From: Belnapia rosea
GTDB taxonomy: Bacteria; Pseudomonadota; Alphaproteobacteria; Acetobacterales; Acetobacteraceae
Reading direction: 5' to 3'
NCBI RefSeq assembly: GCF_900101615.1
Contig: NZ_FMZX01000016.1
Location: forward strand, 46,488-110,487
DNA: 64,000 nucleotides
Below the pieces are notes generated by a model. The model did not search any database, was not told the DNA's origin, and saw only the letters and a program-made list of their open reading frames with translations. Both the position numbers and the translations under genes were made by a program. The number at the start of each line of letters is the position of its first letter. Positions within the stretch are counted from its first letter, which is position 1. Shown piece by piece: positions 26,520-35,526 of the stretch.

Positions 26520-27458
26520 TCAGTTCACCCGCAGGTCGTAGCGCTTCACCATCGCCTCGTACCGCTCGTATTCGGCATTGTGGTAGGCGGTGAAGTCGGC
26601 GCGGTTGCGGTACTGGATGGGCATGTTGAGCTGCCGCAGCCCGTCGATCACGGGCCGGCTCTCCATCATGCGCCGGCACGCGCCGTCGATCCGGTCGAGC
26701 ACCGCCTCCGGCGTGCCCGCGGGGGCGTAAAGGCCGGACCAGATGGAGAAGGTGAGGTCGTACCCAAGCTCGCGGAAGGTGGGCGTCTCCGGGAATTCCG
26801 CCATGCGCTCCGCCGCATAGACCGCGATGGGGTGGTAGTCATATTGCCGGACGAGCGGCGCCTGGTCCGTGAAGACGGTGATCTGCCGCGACGCCATGGC
26901 CTGCACCACATCGCCCGACCCGCGGAAGGGGATGTGGTTGAACTCGACGCCCGTCAGCCGCTCGAGCGAGATCGAGCTGATATGCGGCGTGCTGCCCGGG
27001 CCGGTATTCGCCAAGGCAAGGGCGCCCCGTTCCTTCCGGGCCGCCGCCAGCACATCCTCCAGGCTGCGGAAGCCGGAATCCTTCTGCGTCATCATGATGA
27101 TGGGCGCCGAGACCACCTGGCAGACCGGCGCGAAGTCGGCATTGCGGAAATTCGCGCCCCTCGTATGCGGTGTCAGCACCAGCGAGCCGCCCGGGGTCAT
27201 CAACAGGGTGTTGCCATCACGCGGTGAGCGCGTGAGCTCCAGCGCGCCGACCGTGCCATTGGCCCCCGAGCTGTTCTTGATGACGACCTGCGTTCCGAGC
27301 GCGGCGGAGAGCTCCGGCTGGAGCATGCGGGCCATGAGGTCGGTCGAGCCGCCGGCCGAGAAATTGACGATCATGGTGACGGCGGTCTGGGCGGCTGCCG
27401 GGGGCGGAGCCATCGCCATGGCGAGCAGGATGCCGGCGGATGCGAGGATACGTTTCAT
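26520..27458 (-). CDS. Tripartite tricarboxylate transporter substrate-binding protein (Bug/TctC)
   Basis: The 312-residue periplasmic protein has a signal peptide (cleavage after PAAAQ near residue 24). Bug-family hallmarks are present: IVNFSAGGSTDLMARML, a VVIKNSSGANGTVGA block, and the domain-2 segment SGLYAPAGTPEAVLDRI. Bug proteins bind carboxylates or aromatic acids for TctAB-type or ABC transport. No TctA or TctB gene is nearby, which is common for this family. It lies 45 bases downstream of the sensor-kinase gene on the same strand and may be co-transcribed with it. Confidence 0.88.
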   Translation of the reverse strand: MKRILASAGILLAMAMAPPPAAAQTAVTMIVNFSAGGSTDLMARMLQPELSAALGTQVVIKNSSGANGTVGALELTRSPRDGNTLLMTPGGSLVLTPHTRGANFRNADFAPVCQVVSAPIIMMTQKDSGFRSLEDVLAAARKERGALALANTGPGSTPHISSISLERLTGVEFNHIPFRGSGDVVQAMASRQITVFTDQAPLVRQYDYHPIAVYAAERMAEFPETPTFRELGYDLTFSIWSGLYAPAGTPEAVLDRIDGACRRMMESRPVIDGLRQLNMPIQYRNRADFTAYHNAEYERYEAMVKRYDLRVN

Positions 27459-27503
27459 CTTGGACCGTTCTTATGGAAAGACCGGCTATATCCCAGGCCC
27501 CGC

Positions 27504-29477
27504 TCAGTAGGCCAGCCGCGCCAGCGGTACCTCGAGCCGCAACACCAGCCCCTCGCGCGGCCAGTCCTGCGCGATGCTGCCGCCGAGCTGGGTGATGGCG
27601 CCCCGCTCCGCCAGGATGGTGCCGAAGCCGCGCCGCACGGGCGGCCCCTCCACCTCCGGCCCGCCGCTCTCCCGCCAGGTGAGGCCGAAGCGCTCGCCCA
27701 GCCGCGCGCCCTCGATGGTGACGCTTCCCTCCGGCCGCGACAGCGCCCCGTATTTGGCCGCATTCGTCGCCAGCTCATGCAGGATCAGGGCGAGCGAGGT
27801 CGCCGCCTTGACCCCGACCGGCACGTCGTCGCCGAGCAGCTCGATCCGTGCGGCCTCCTCCACCCCGTAAGGCGCGAGCAGGGTCGCCAGCAGACCGCGC
27901 AACGTCGTCTCCGTCGCCGCCGGGCCAGACTCGGCGCTGTGCGGCCGCACATATTCATGCGCCGCCGCCAGGGCGTTCAGCCGCCGCCGCAGGCTGTTGG
28001 CGAAGCCGCGCACTTCGGGCGAGGTACCGGAGGCCGATAGCGTCACCATCCCGCCGATGACGGTGAAGATGTTCTTGATGCGGTGGGAGAGCTCGCGCGC
28101 CAGCAGCTCCTGGCCCTCCTCCGCGCGCTTGCGCTCGGTGATGTCGACCACGGCACCGGAGAAGCGCACCGGCCGCCCGGCGGCGTCATGGGCGCAGCGA
28201 CCGCGCGCCACCACCCAGCGTGTCCCCTCCGCCTTGTGCCGCAGCCGGAACTCCGCCTCGAAGGCGCTGCCCGTCTCCATCGCCGCGCCGATCTGCCGGC
28301 GCAGCCGCGCCAGGTCATCCGGGTCGATCCTCGGCACCAGCACCGCCAGCCGCACGCCCGATCCCATCGCCTCGGGTGCCTGGCCGAACAGCCGGGCGAA
28401 GCCCGGATCGGCGGTCAGCCGGTCCTGCGCCGCATCCCAGACGAAGGTGCCGATCATCTCCGCCGCGCCAAGGGCCAGCCGCAGCCGCTCCTCGCTGATG
28501 CGCAGCGCATCCTCGGTGGCCTTGATGTCCTCGATATCGGTGCAGGTGCCGAACCAGCGCTCGATCCGCCCCTGCGAATCCCGCACCGGCATCGCCCGGC
28601 CGAGCGCCCAGCGATAGACCCCGTCGGCCCGCCGCAGGCGGTACTCGATCTCGTAGGGCTCGCCGGTCTCGAGGGAATGGCGCCAGCGCTCCCAGGCCCG
28701 GCCCTGGTCCTCCGGGTGGAACATGCCGTTCCAGCCTGCCCCGTCGGTCGAGCCGAAGGGCACACCGGTGAAGTCGTACCAGCGGGCATTGTAGTAGTCG
28801 TGCGCCCCATCCGGCAGGGTGGACCAGACCATCTGCGGCATCGCATCGGCCAGCACGCGGAAGCGCCGCTCGCTGGCCTCCCGCTCCGCCAGGGCACGGC
28901 GGAGCTCCAGCTGCGCCATCACCTGCCGGGCCAGCACATGCAGGGCGAAGGCCTGCTGCTCGGTCAGCCCCTCCGGCCGCGGCTTGTGATCGAGCACGCA
29001 GAGCGTGCCGAGCGGCAGCCCCTCCTCCGTCTTCAACAGGGAGCCGGCATAGAAACGCAGATGGGGGGCGCCGGTCACCATCGGATTGGCGGCGAAGCGG
29101 GGGTCCTGCGTCGTGTCCGTCACCACGAAGAGATCGGGCTGCAGGATGGCATGGGCGCAGATCGAGACGTCGAGCGGCGTCTCCCGCACCCCGAGCCCGA
29201 TCTCCGCCTTGAAGAATTGCCGGTGCTCGGAGATCAGGTTCACCACCGCGATGGGCGCCGCGCAGAGCTGGGCGGCAAGCTCGACCACCTCGTCGAAGGC
29301 CCGCTCCGGCGGCGTGTCGAGCACGCCATAGCTCTCGAGCGCGGACAGCCGCTGCGCCTCGCTCCAGGCCGGACCCTGCGACCCGCCCGCCCCTGTCTCG
29401 TTCACCGGGCCTCTGAAGGCATTCATCGCCACGCGTTCCGATCCGCTCGCCAACTGCAACAACCCATCCCGGCTCAC
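27504..29477 (-). CDS. GAF-PAS-PAS HWE-family sensor histidine kinase
   Basis: The 657-residue protein is soluble. Domains in order are a GAF domain (about residues 45-195, with the VNLISEHRQFFKAEIGL block), two PAS/PAC domains (about 205-330 and 335-455) and a HWE kinase module. The phospho-acceptor is H465 in RELSHRIKNIF, the N-box is HELATNAAKYG, and the W-x-E is in LTWRESGGP. Its ATG overlaps the stop of the receiver gene (ATGA), so kinase and regulator are made together. The GAF/PAS combination suggests redox, light or small-ligand sensing; the specific signal is not known. Confidence 0.88.
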   Translation of the reverse strand: MSRDGLLQLASGSERVAMNAFRGPVNETGAGGSQGPAWSEAQRLSALESYGVLDTPPERAFDEVVELAAQLCAAPIAVVNLISEHRQFFKAEIGLGVRETPLDVSICAHAILQPDLFVVTDTTQDPRFAANPMVTGAPHLRFYAGSLLKTEEGLPLGTLCVLDHKPRPEGLTEQQAFALHVLARQVMAQLELRRALAEREASERRFRVLADAMPQMVWSTLPDGAHDYYNARWYDFTGVPFGSTDGAGWNGMFHPEDQGRAWERWRHSLETGEPYEIEYRLRRADGVYRWALGRAMPVRDSQGRIERWFGTCTDIEDIKATEDALRISEERLRLALGAAEMIGTFVWDAAQDRLTADPGFARLFGQAPEAMGSGVRLAVLVPRIDPDDLARLRRQIGAAMETGSAFEAEFRLRHKAEGTRWVVARGRCAHDAAGRPVRFSGAVVDITERKRAEEGQELLARELSHRIKNIFTVIGGMVTLSASGTSPEVRGFANSLRRRLNALAAAHEYVRPHSAESGPAATETTLRGLLATLLAPYGVEEAARIELLGDDVPVGVKAATSLALILHELATNAAKYGALSRPEGSVTIEGARLGERFGLTWRESGGPEVEGPPVRRGFGTILAERGAITQLGGSIAQDWPREGLVLRLEVPLARLAY

Positions 29478-29839
29478 GCCCGAAGGGACAGTTTCGCGTT
29501 CAACATGTGCTCGATATCGGCCGGATCGTATGGCTTCGGCACGAAGGGCACCTGCTGCAGCGCGGGCGGCACCTCGTCGGGGCGCGAGCCGGAGACGAAG
29601 GCGAAGGGCGTCCCCCGCTCATGCAGTGCCTGGGCGAATTCGAAGGTCTTGCCATCCAGCACATCGATATCGAGCAGGGCCACATCGAAGGTGGAGGAGG
29701 CCAGCGCCCGCTGCGCTTCGCGCACGGAGGAGGCGAGCGCGACCTGCGCCTCGCCCTCCGCCAGGCCAAGCACGATCTCCTCGAGATCGAGCGCGACCAT
29801 GGGGTCGTCCTCCACGATCAGTATACGACGCGCATGCAT
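29474..29839 (-). CDS. Single-domain response regulator
   Basis: This 121-residue stand-alone receiver has the acidic pair in IVEDDPM, the phospho-acceptor aspartate in LLDIDVLDG, a serine in FVSGSR and the KPYD motif. There is no output domain, so it probably relays phosphate or titrates the co-encoded HWE kinase. It is first in the unit with the kinase gene (4-base overlap). In contrast to the receiver at 534 it keeps its phosphorylation site. The 240 bases between it and the divergent reductase gene hold no other recognisable gene. Confidence 0.85.
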   Translation of the reverse strand: MHARRILIVEDDPMVALDLEEIVLGLAEGEAQVALASSVREAQRALASSTFDVALLDIDVLDGKTFEFAQALHERGTPFAFVSGSRPDEVPPALQQVPFVPKPYDPADIEHMLNAKLSLRA

Positions 29840-30079
29840 ATCAGGCCTCGATGCTCAGGCAGGGCGGCACCAGCCCCGCCTGTCAGTTCGGGAACGCACC
29901 GCCCATGCTCCAGCCCAATACCATGACGTTGTTGTGACCTTGTACTGGCTGGCCGCTCCTGTCTGGCACGGGCGCATCGTCGTCGCCAGCGCTTCCCCGC
30001 CACCGGGACGGCTTCCTTGACGCAATCGGCCAGCCTGTGCCCATCCTTCCACCCCATGGCCAGGGAGGGCCTTCGTCGC

Positions 30080-31342
30080 GTGAGCCAGGATGGGCCAGGC
30101 AGGAACCAGGCGGGCCAGGACCAGGCGGGCATCGTCATCGCCGGAGCCGGCCATGCCGGCGGTTCGGTTGTGGCGTTCCTGCGCCAATATGGCTGGAAGG
30201 GCCGGATCACCCTGGTGGGTGAGGAACCCCTGCTGCCCTACCAGCGCCCGCCCCTCTCCAAGGCCTGGCTGAAGCGCGAGGCCACGGCCGACAACCTCGC
30301 CCTCCGCCCCGCCCGCTTCTACGAGCAGCAGCGCATCGAAACCCGCCTCGGCACCCGCGTCACCGCCATCGACCGCGCCGCCCGCGAGGTCCATCTCGCC
30401 GATGGGGGCACCCTGCCCTATGACCGGCTGGTGCTCGCGACCGGCGCCTCGCCCCGCCGCCTCGGCCTGCCGGGTGCTGAGATGTCCGGCGTGCTGGCGC
30501 TGCGCAGCGCGGCCGATGCCGATGCGCTGGCCGCCGTGCTCGAGCCGGGGCGGCGGCTGGCGATCATCGGCGGCGGCTATATCGGCCTCGAGGTCGCCGC
30601 CTCCGCCCGCGCCCTCGGCGCCGAGGCGGTGGTGATCGAGCGCGAGGCCCGGGTGCTGGCCCGCGTCGCCGGCACCGACCTTTCCGCCATGATCGAGGCC
30701 CGCCACCGGGCCGAGGGCGTGGAGGTGCTGCTCGATGCCGCGGTCGAGGGGATCGAGGGCGAGGCCGGCGCCGCCCAGGCCGTGCGCCTCCGCGACGGCC
30801 GCCGAATTGCCTGCGATGCCGTCCTCGTCGGCATCGGCGCCATGCCGAACGAGGCGCTCGCGGTGGAGTGCGGCCTCGAAGCGGGCGGCGGCATCACCGT
30901 CGACCTCGCCGCCCGCACCTCGGACCCGCTGATCTACGCCATCGGCGACTGCACCCGCCGCCCCCTGCCCCTCTATGGGCGCGAGGCGCGGCTGGAAAGC
31001 GTGCCGAACGCCATCGAGCAGGCGAAGCAGGCCGCGGCCGATATCTGCGGCCGCCCGCCGCCGGTGCCGGAGGTGCCCTGGTTCTGGTCCGACCAGTACG
31101 ACCTTCGCCTGCAGATCGCCGGCCTTGCCTTCGACCCGGCCGAGGCGGTGCTGCGCGGCAGCCCGGAGGATGGCAGCTTCGCCGTCTTCCACCTCGCCGC
31201 CGACCACCGTGTCCTGGCGGTGGAGGCGGTGAACGCGCCGGCGGACTTCATGGCGGGGCGCATCCTCGTGGCGAAGGCGCGGCAGGTTGCGCCGGGCCTG
31301 TTGCACGACAGCGCGGTGCCGCTGAAGGAGCTCGCCATCTAG
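30080..31342 (+). CDS. Ferredoxin reductase of a CYP153-type hydroxylase system
   Basis: The FAD/NADH-dependent reductase resembles putidaredoxin/rhodocoxin reductases. It has an FAD-binding [12 protein letters not shown] near the N-terminus, [11 protein letters not shown], an NADH-binding [14 protein letters not shown] and an IYAIGDC motif near residue 295. It passes electrons to the ferredoxin gene 29 bases downstream. The start is uncertain. GTG at 30080 has a GGGAGG site about 11 bases upstream; ATG 30056 and TTG 30017 are in frame but lack one. Between the start and the FAD motif is a short Gly/Gln-rich stretch encoded by an imperfect tandem repeat around 30090-30130. Confidence 0.87.
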   Translation: MSQDGPGRNQAGQDQAGIVIAGAGHAGGSVVAFLRQYGWKGRITLVGEEPLLPYQRPPLSKAWLKREATADNLALRPARFYEQQRIETRLGTRVTAIDRAAREVHLADGGTLPYDRLVLATGASPRRLGLPGAEMSGVLALRSAADADALAAVLEPGRRLAIIGGGYIGLEVAASARALGAEAVVIEREARVLARVAGTDLSAMIEARHRAEGVEVLLDAAVEGIEGEAGAAQAVRLRDGRRIACDAVLVGIGAMPNEALAVECGLEAGGGITVDLAARTSDPLIYAIGDCTRRPLPLYGREARLESVPNAIEQAKQAAADICGRPPPVPEVPWFWSDQYDLRLQIAGLAFDPAEAVLRGSPEDGSFAVFHLAADHRVLAVEAVNAPADFMAGRILVAKARQVAPGLLHDSAVPLKELAI

Positions 31343-31371
31343 CCGCCAGACCAAGGGGAGAAACGAAGACC

Positions 31372-31692
31372 ATGCCGCAGGTCACCTATATCGAGCATGA
31401 CGGCACCGAGCACCGGATCGCGCTGGAGGCCGGCAAGTCCGTGATGCAGGGCGCGGTGGACAACGCCATCCCCGGCATCGATGCCGATTGCGGCGGCGAA
31501 TGCGCCTGCGCCACCTGCCATGTCTATGTCGATGAGGCGTGGCTGGCGCAATGCGGCACGCCAGGCGAGCAGGAGGCGAGCATGCTGAGCTTCGCCGCGA
31601 CCGCCGCGCCGAATTCCCGCCTGTCCTGCCAGATCACCATGTCGCCCGCGCTCGACGGCCTCATCGTGCGGATGCCGGAGGCCCAACACTAA
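31372..31692 (+). CDS. [2Fe-2S] ferredoxin of the P450 system
   Basis: This 106-residue ferredoxin is of the adrenodoxin/putidaredoxin type. The cluster ligands are C40, C46, C49 and C86 (C-x5-C-x2-C then C), in the family block [21 protein letters not shown]44 is an extra, non-ligand cysteine. It shuttles electrons from the upstream reductase to the downstream P450. A strong AAGGGGAG ribosome-binding site precedes the ATG. The three genes are separated by about 30 bases each and form one operon. Confidence 0.93.
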   Translation: MPQVTYIEHDGTEHRIALEAGKSVMQGAVDNAIPGIDADCGGECACATCHVYVDEAWLAQCGTPGEQEASMLSFAATAAPNSRLSCQITMSPALDGLIVRMPEAQH

Positions 31693-31723
31693 GCCCCAAG
31701 GGAAGAACAAGGAGGAGCCGGCC

Positions 31724-32974
31724 ATGAACGCCCCCGTCGACCTCGACCATGCCCGCATCGCCGCGACCACGCCGCTCGACCGGCTCGACCCGAGCAACCC
31801 GGCCCTGTTCCGCGACGATGTCTGGCAACCCTATTTCGCCCGCCTCAGGCGCGAGGCGCCGGTGCATTACTGCGCCGAGAGCATGTTCGGCCCCTTCTGG
31901 TCGATCTCGACCTACAAGGACATCATGCAATGCGAGCTGGCGCATAAGGTGCTGTCCTCCGACAGCCTCCATGGCGGCATCTCCATCCGCGACCGCGACA
32001 AGGCCCTGCGCCTGCCCATGTTCATCGCCATGGACCCGCCGCAGCATGATGAGCAGCGGAAGGTGGTGCAGCCGATCGTCGCGCCCGGCAACCTGGCGAA
32101 GCTCGAGCATGTCATCCGCGAGCGCGCCATCCGCATCCTCGAGGGCCTGCCGCGCAACGAGACCTTCAACTGGGTGGACCGGGTCTCCATCGAGCTCACG
32201 GTCTCCATGCTGGCAACGCTCTTCGACTTCCCGCAGGAGGACCGGCGCAAGCTGTCCCACTGGTCCGACTGCGCGACCGCGCTGCCCATGCCGGGCGGGC
32301 TGATCGAGAACGAGGAGCAGCGCGAGGCCGTCTTCGCCGAGATGCTCGGCGCCTTCATGAAGCTCTGGAACGAGCGGGTGAACGCCGACCCGCGCCCCGA
32401 CCTCATCTCCATGCTCGCCCATGGCGAGGCGACGCGGAACATGACGCCGCGGGAATTCATGGGCAACCTCGTGCTGCTGATCGTCGGCGGCAACGACACC
32501 ACGCGCAATTCGATCAGCGGCGGCGTGCTCTTCCTCAACGAGAACCCGGCGGAATACAACAAGCTGCGCGCCAACCCCGCCTTGATCGAGACCATGGTGC
32601 CGGAGATCATCCGCTACCAGACGCCGCTCGCCCATATGCGGCGCACGGCGGTCGCGGATTTCGAGATCGGCGGCAAGACCATCCGCGCCGGCGAGAAGGT
32701 CGTGATGTGGTACATCTCCGGCAACCGTGACGAGACGGCGATCGAGCAGCCCGACCGCTTCATCATCGACCGCGCCCGGCCGCGCGGGCACCTCTCCTTC
32801 GGCTTCGGCATCCATCGCTGCGTCGGCAACCGCCTGGCCGAGCTGCAGCTGAAGATCCTCTGGGAGGAGATCCTGCGCCGCTTCCCGAGGATCGAGGTGG
32901 TGGGCCGGCCGGAGCGGACCTACTCCGCCTTCGTCCACGGCATCACCAACCTGCCGGTGCGGATCCCGGGCTGA
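31724..32974 (+). CDS. Cytochrome P450, CYP153-like alkane hydroxylase
   Basis: This 416-residue soluble bacterial P450 has the heme-binding motif FGFGIHRCVGNRLAE (C366), the I-helix GGNDTTRNSISGG and a K-helix ExxR (EIIR). The stretches MRRTAVADFEIGGKTIRAGE, KVVMWYISGNRDETAIE and LISMLAHGEATRNMTPREF are characteristic of CYP153, which hydroxylates the terminal carbon of medium-chain alkanes and related substrates. The preceding reductase and ferredoxin genes complete a class I electron chain, the arrangement known for CYP153 operons. It probably supports growth on alkanes or oxidation of alkyl chains; the chain-length range cannot be read from sequence. Confidence 0.92.
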   Translation: MNAPVDLDHARIAATTPLDRLDPSNPALFRDDVWQPYFARLRREAPVHYCAESMFGPFWSISTYKDIMQCELAHKVLSSDSLHGGISIRDRDKALRLPMFIAMDPPQHDEQRKVVQPIVAPGNLAKLEHVIRERAIRILEGLPRNETFNWVDRVSIELTVSMLATLFDFPQEDRRKLSHWSDCATALPMPGGLIENEEQREAVFAEMLGAFMKLWNERVNADPRPDLISMLAHGEATRNMTPREFMGNLVLLIVGGNDTTRNSISGGVLFLNENPAEYNKLRANPALIETMVPEIIRYQTPLAHMRRTAVADFEIGGKTIRAGEKVVMWYISGNRDETAIEQPDRFIIDRARPRGHLSFGFGIHRCVGNRLAELQLKILWEEILRRFPRIEVVGRPERTYSAFVHGITNLPVRIPG

Positions 32975-32980
32975 GGCAAA

Positions 32981-33006
32981 GGGGCGGCGGGCTGCCCCGC
33001 CGCCCC
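32981..33006. terminator. Strong GC hairpin after the P450 operon
   Basis: A perfect 11-bp stem (GGGGCGGCGGG paired with CCCGCCGCCCC) with a CTGC loop starts 7 bases after the P450 stop and ends 9 bases before the stop of the convergent DUF4142 gene. It is a likely bidirectional terminator. Confidence 0.65.
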
Positions 33007-33014
33007 GCGCCGGC

Positions 33015-33557
33015 TCAGCCGCGCTGCAGCATCATCTGCATCTCTTCCAGCATCGTCAGGTGCTGCTGGATCGACATGCGGGCCAGCACCGCGATGTGCT
33101 GACCATCCGCGCTGCGGTTGGTGTTGTCGAGGTAGCCCTGCTGCACCAGAAGCAGCTCCTGGTGGCCAAGGATCTGCCCCTGCACATAGCCCCGGTCGAA
33201 GGCAGGGCCGGAGAGCGATTGCAGGCTCGTCAGCACGGCCTGATGCTCGGCATCGAGCGGCACCGGCGGCGGGTTGGCCGTATTGGTCAGCACCTGCGCC
33301 ACGGCAGTCTGCTCGGCGATCTCGAAGGCGGCGAACTGCTTCACCCTGGCATTCTGCGCCCGCTGCAGCGCCAGCTCGCTGGTCTGCTTCGCCAGCGTGC
33401 CGCCCATCAGCGTCATCGCCATGTGCTCGGCGGTGGAGAGGGTACGCACCTTGCCCGGCGTGACCATCGGGGCGGTCTGGGCGATGGCGGTCCCGCGCAG
33501 CATCGGCACGGCCGCTCCGGCGGCGGCAAGACCCAGGATCGCATGGCGTCGGTTCAT
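33015..33557 (-). CDS. DUF4142-family exported protein
   Basis: The 180-residue protein has a twin-arginine-like or Sec signal (MNRRHAILGLAAAGAAVPML, cleavage near AIAQ). The mature part is helical and contains the ferritin-like DUF4142 pattern (VKQFAAFEIAEQTAVAQVL, GHQELLLVQQGYL, RMSIQQHLTMLEEM). The biochemical role of DUF4142 is unknown; members are periplasmic or outer-envelope proteins, often linked to stress. It appears monocistronic. The 144 bases upstream hold no gene and separate it from the amidohydrolase stop. Confidence 0.8.
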   Translation of the reverse strand: MNRRHAILGLAAAGAAVPMLRGTAIAQTAPMVTPGKVRTLSTAEHMAMTLMGGTLAKQTSELALQRAQNARVKQFAAFEIAEQTAVAQVLTNTANPPPVPLDAEHQAVLTSLQSLSGPAFDRGYVQGQILGHQELLLVQQGYLDNTNRSADGQHIAVLARMSIQQHLTMLEEMQMMLQRG

Positions 33558-33701
33558 GGCATCGGCTCCGTTTGGCTGTGGCCGGCGCGCGACGCGCCGC
33601 CTCTGCCGCGCCAACGGGCCGGCCCGGCGGGGGTTCGTCAGCAGGGCCGAACGAACCCCCGAAAGCCGCCTATCTCGTGACCCTGCCCGAAGTCGGATTC
33701 G

Positions 33702-35411
33702 TCAAGCCTGCGCCCCGCGTATCAACCGGCCGGGCAGCGCCCCGGTCGCCTGGCCATCGCGGTAGACCACCTCGCCGTTCACGATGGTCGCCACATAGCC
33801 CACGGCCTCCTGCACCAGCCGCTTGCCGCCCGCCGGCAGGTCGTAGCGCAGCTCCGGCACGCGGATCTGCAGGCGGTCATAGTCGATGACGTTGAGGTCC
33901 GCCCGCTTGCCGACGGCGAGCAGCCCGCGATCGGCCAGCCCGAGCGCCAGCGCATTGTCCCGCGTCAGCCGCCGCACCGCGAAGGGCAGCGGCAGCTTCG
34001 GCCCGCGCACCCGGTCCCGCGTCCAGTAGGCCAGCATATGGGTGGTGGAGGAGCTGTCGCAGATGATGCTGACATGCGCCCCGCCATCGCCGAGCCCCAT
34101 CAGCGTCTGCGGATGCTCGACCATCGCCCGCACCGCCTCCAGGTCGCGGTCGGCGTAGTTGATGATGGGCCGGTTGAGGATCGCCTTGCCGTCCCGCTCC
34201 ATCATCCAGTCCCAGCACAGCTCGGCCGGGTCCATGCCCCGCTGCGCCGCGATGGCGCCGACGCTGGTCTCCGGCCGCGGCTCGTAGTCGGGCGGGTCGC
34301 CCAGCTTGAAGATCATGTCCCAGACATTCAGCCGGTCCCGCAGCGCCGGGTCCGGCACCTCCTCGGCCAGGATGCGCGCCTTGAAGGCCGGGTCGCGCAG
34401 GATCTTCATCTTCTCGGCGAAGGGCAGCGCCGCCACCGCCTGCCAGGAGGGGCGCGCCATGAAGGGGTGCTGCGACAGCTCGAAGCCGAACATCAGCCCG
34501 ACCGGCCGCGCCATCACCTGCCCGGTCATCGGCACGCCCGCCGCATTCGCCGCCTCGATCTTCTCGAGCAGGAAGCGCCAGAGCCAGGGCCGGCTCTCGC
34601 GCTGCAGCAGCGAGAAGGTCATCGGCCGGCCGGAGGCGGCGGCGATCCGCTGCAGCCGGGCGAACTCGTCCTCCGGCTCGTCGAAATCGGAGATCACCTG
34701 CAGCCAGCTCGCCCCCGCCTGGCCGACCGCGCGGGCGATCGCCTCCAGCTCCGGCTCGGGCGTGCCGAGGGTCGGCGTGTGGGTCCCGTCCAGCGTCTTG
34801 TGGGCGATGGCCCGCGAGGTGGAGAAGCCGAGTGCCCCGGCGCGGATGCCCTCGGCGGCCAGCCGCGCCATCTCGGCGATGTCGTCCGGCGTCGCCTCGG
34901 CATAGGCCGCGGCGCGGTCGCCCATCACATGCACCCTGAGCGGCGCATGGCACACCTGTGTCGCCACATCCATGTCGTAGCGCCGCGCCCCGAGCACATC
35001 GAGGAATTGCGGGAAGCTTTCCCAGTTCCACGGCAGGCCCTCGGTCAGCACCACCTCCGGCAGGTCCTCGACGCCCTCCATCAGCTTCACCAGCGCCTCG
35101 CGCGCCGCCGGCCGGCAGGGAGCGAAGCCAACGCCGCAATTGCCGATCAGCGCCGTCGTCACGCCATTGAGCGAGGAGCTGTCGAGCCGGCTGCTCCAGG
35201 TCGCCTGCGCATCGTAATGGGTGTGGATGTCGACGAAGCCCGGGGTGACGATCCGGCCCTTGGCGTCGATCTCCTCGGCACCGCGCTGCGGCACATCCCC
35301 GATCGCCAGGATGCGCCCGCCGCCAAGCGCGATATCGGCCTCATAGGGTTCCCCGCCGCTGCCGTCCACGATGGTGCCGCGACGGATGACGAGGCTCGGC
35401 TCGGTGGCCAT
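33702..35411 (-). CDS. N-acyl-D-amino-acid deacylase-like amidohydrolase
   Basis: The 569-residue amidohydrolase is of the D-aminoacylase/dihydroorotase-like group. It has an N-terminal beta-sandwich, the metal motif [15 protein letters not shown] near residue 60, [10 protein letters not shown], a [14 protein letters not shown] block, the [17 protein letters not shown] motif and a C-terminal [15 protein letters not shown] strand. The family removes N-acyl groups from D-amino acids or opens related cyclic amides; the exact substrate is unknown. It diverges from the FAD oxidoreductase gene across 115 bases that must contain both promoters, which suggests linked regulation. Confidence 0.85.
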   Translation of the reverse strand: MATEPSLVIRRGTIVDGSGGEPYEADIALGGGRILAIGDVPQRGAEEIDAKGRIVTPGFVDIHTHYDAQATWSSRLDSSSLNGVTTALIGNCGVGFAPCRPAAREALVKLMEGVEDLPEVVLTEGLPWNWESFPQFLDVLGARRYDMDVATQVCHAPLRVHVMGDRAAAYAEATPDDIAEMARLAAEGIRAGALGFSTSRAIAHKTLDGTHTPTLGTPEPELEAIARAVGQAGASWLQVISDFDEPEDEFARLQRIAAASGRPMTFSLLQRESRPWLWRFLLEKIEAANAAGVPMTGQVMARPVGLMFGFELSQHPFMARPSWQAVAALPFAEKMKILRDPAFKARILAEEVPDPALRDRLNVWDMIFKLGDPPDYEPRPETSVGAIAAQRGMDPAELCWDWMMERDGKAILNRPIINYADRDLEAVRAMVEHPQTLMGLGDGGAHVSIICDSSSTTHMLAYWTRDRVRGPKLPLPFAVRRLTRDNALALGLADRGLLAVGKRADLNVIDYDRLQIRVPELRYDLPAGGKRLVQEAVGYVATIVNGEVVYRDGQATGALPGRLIRGAQA

Positions 35412-35526
35412 GGGCTGTTCCCTCCGGAGGTTTTCCCCAGCCTTGGCCGGTGGGCGGCCCCTGTCAATGATAGCAGGCTATCGTGGCGCGGCCCTTGCTA
35501 GGCTCGTTGCATCAGGAGCCCACCGG

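Noticed and set aside
28083..30020. Plus-strand open frame of about 645 codons opposite the GAF/PAS kinase
   Set aside because: The minus strand encodes a complete kinase and receiver; the plus translation is Arg/Pro/His-rich without domains.
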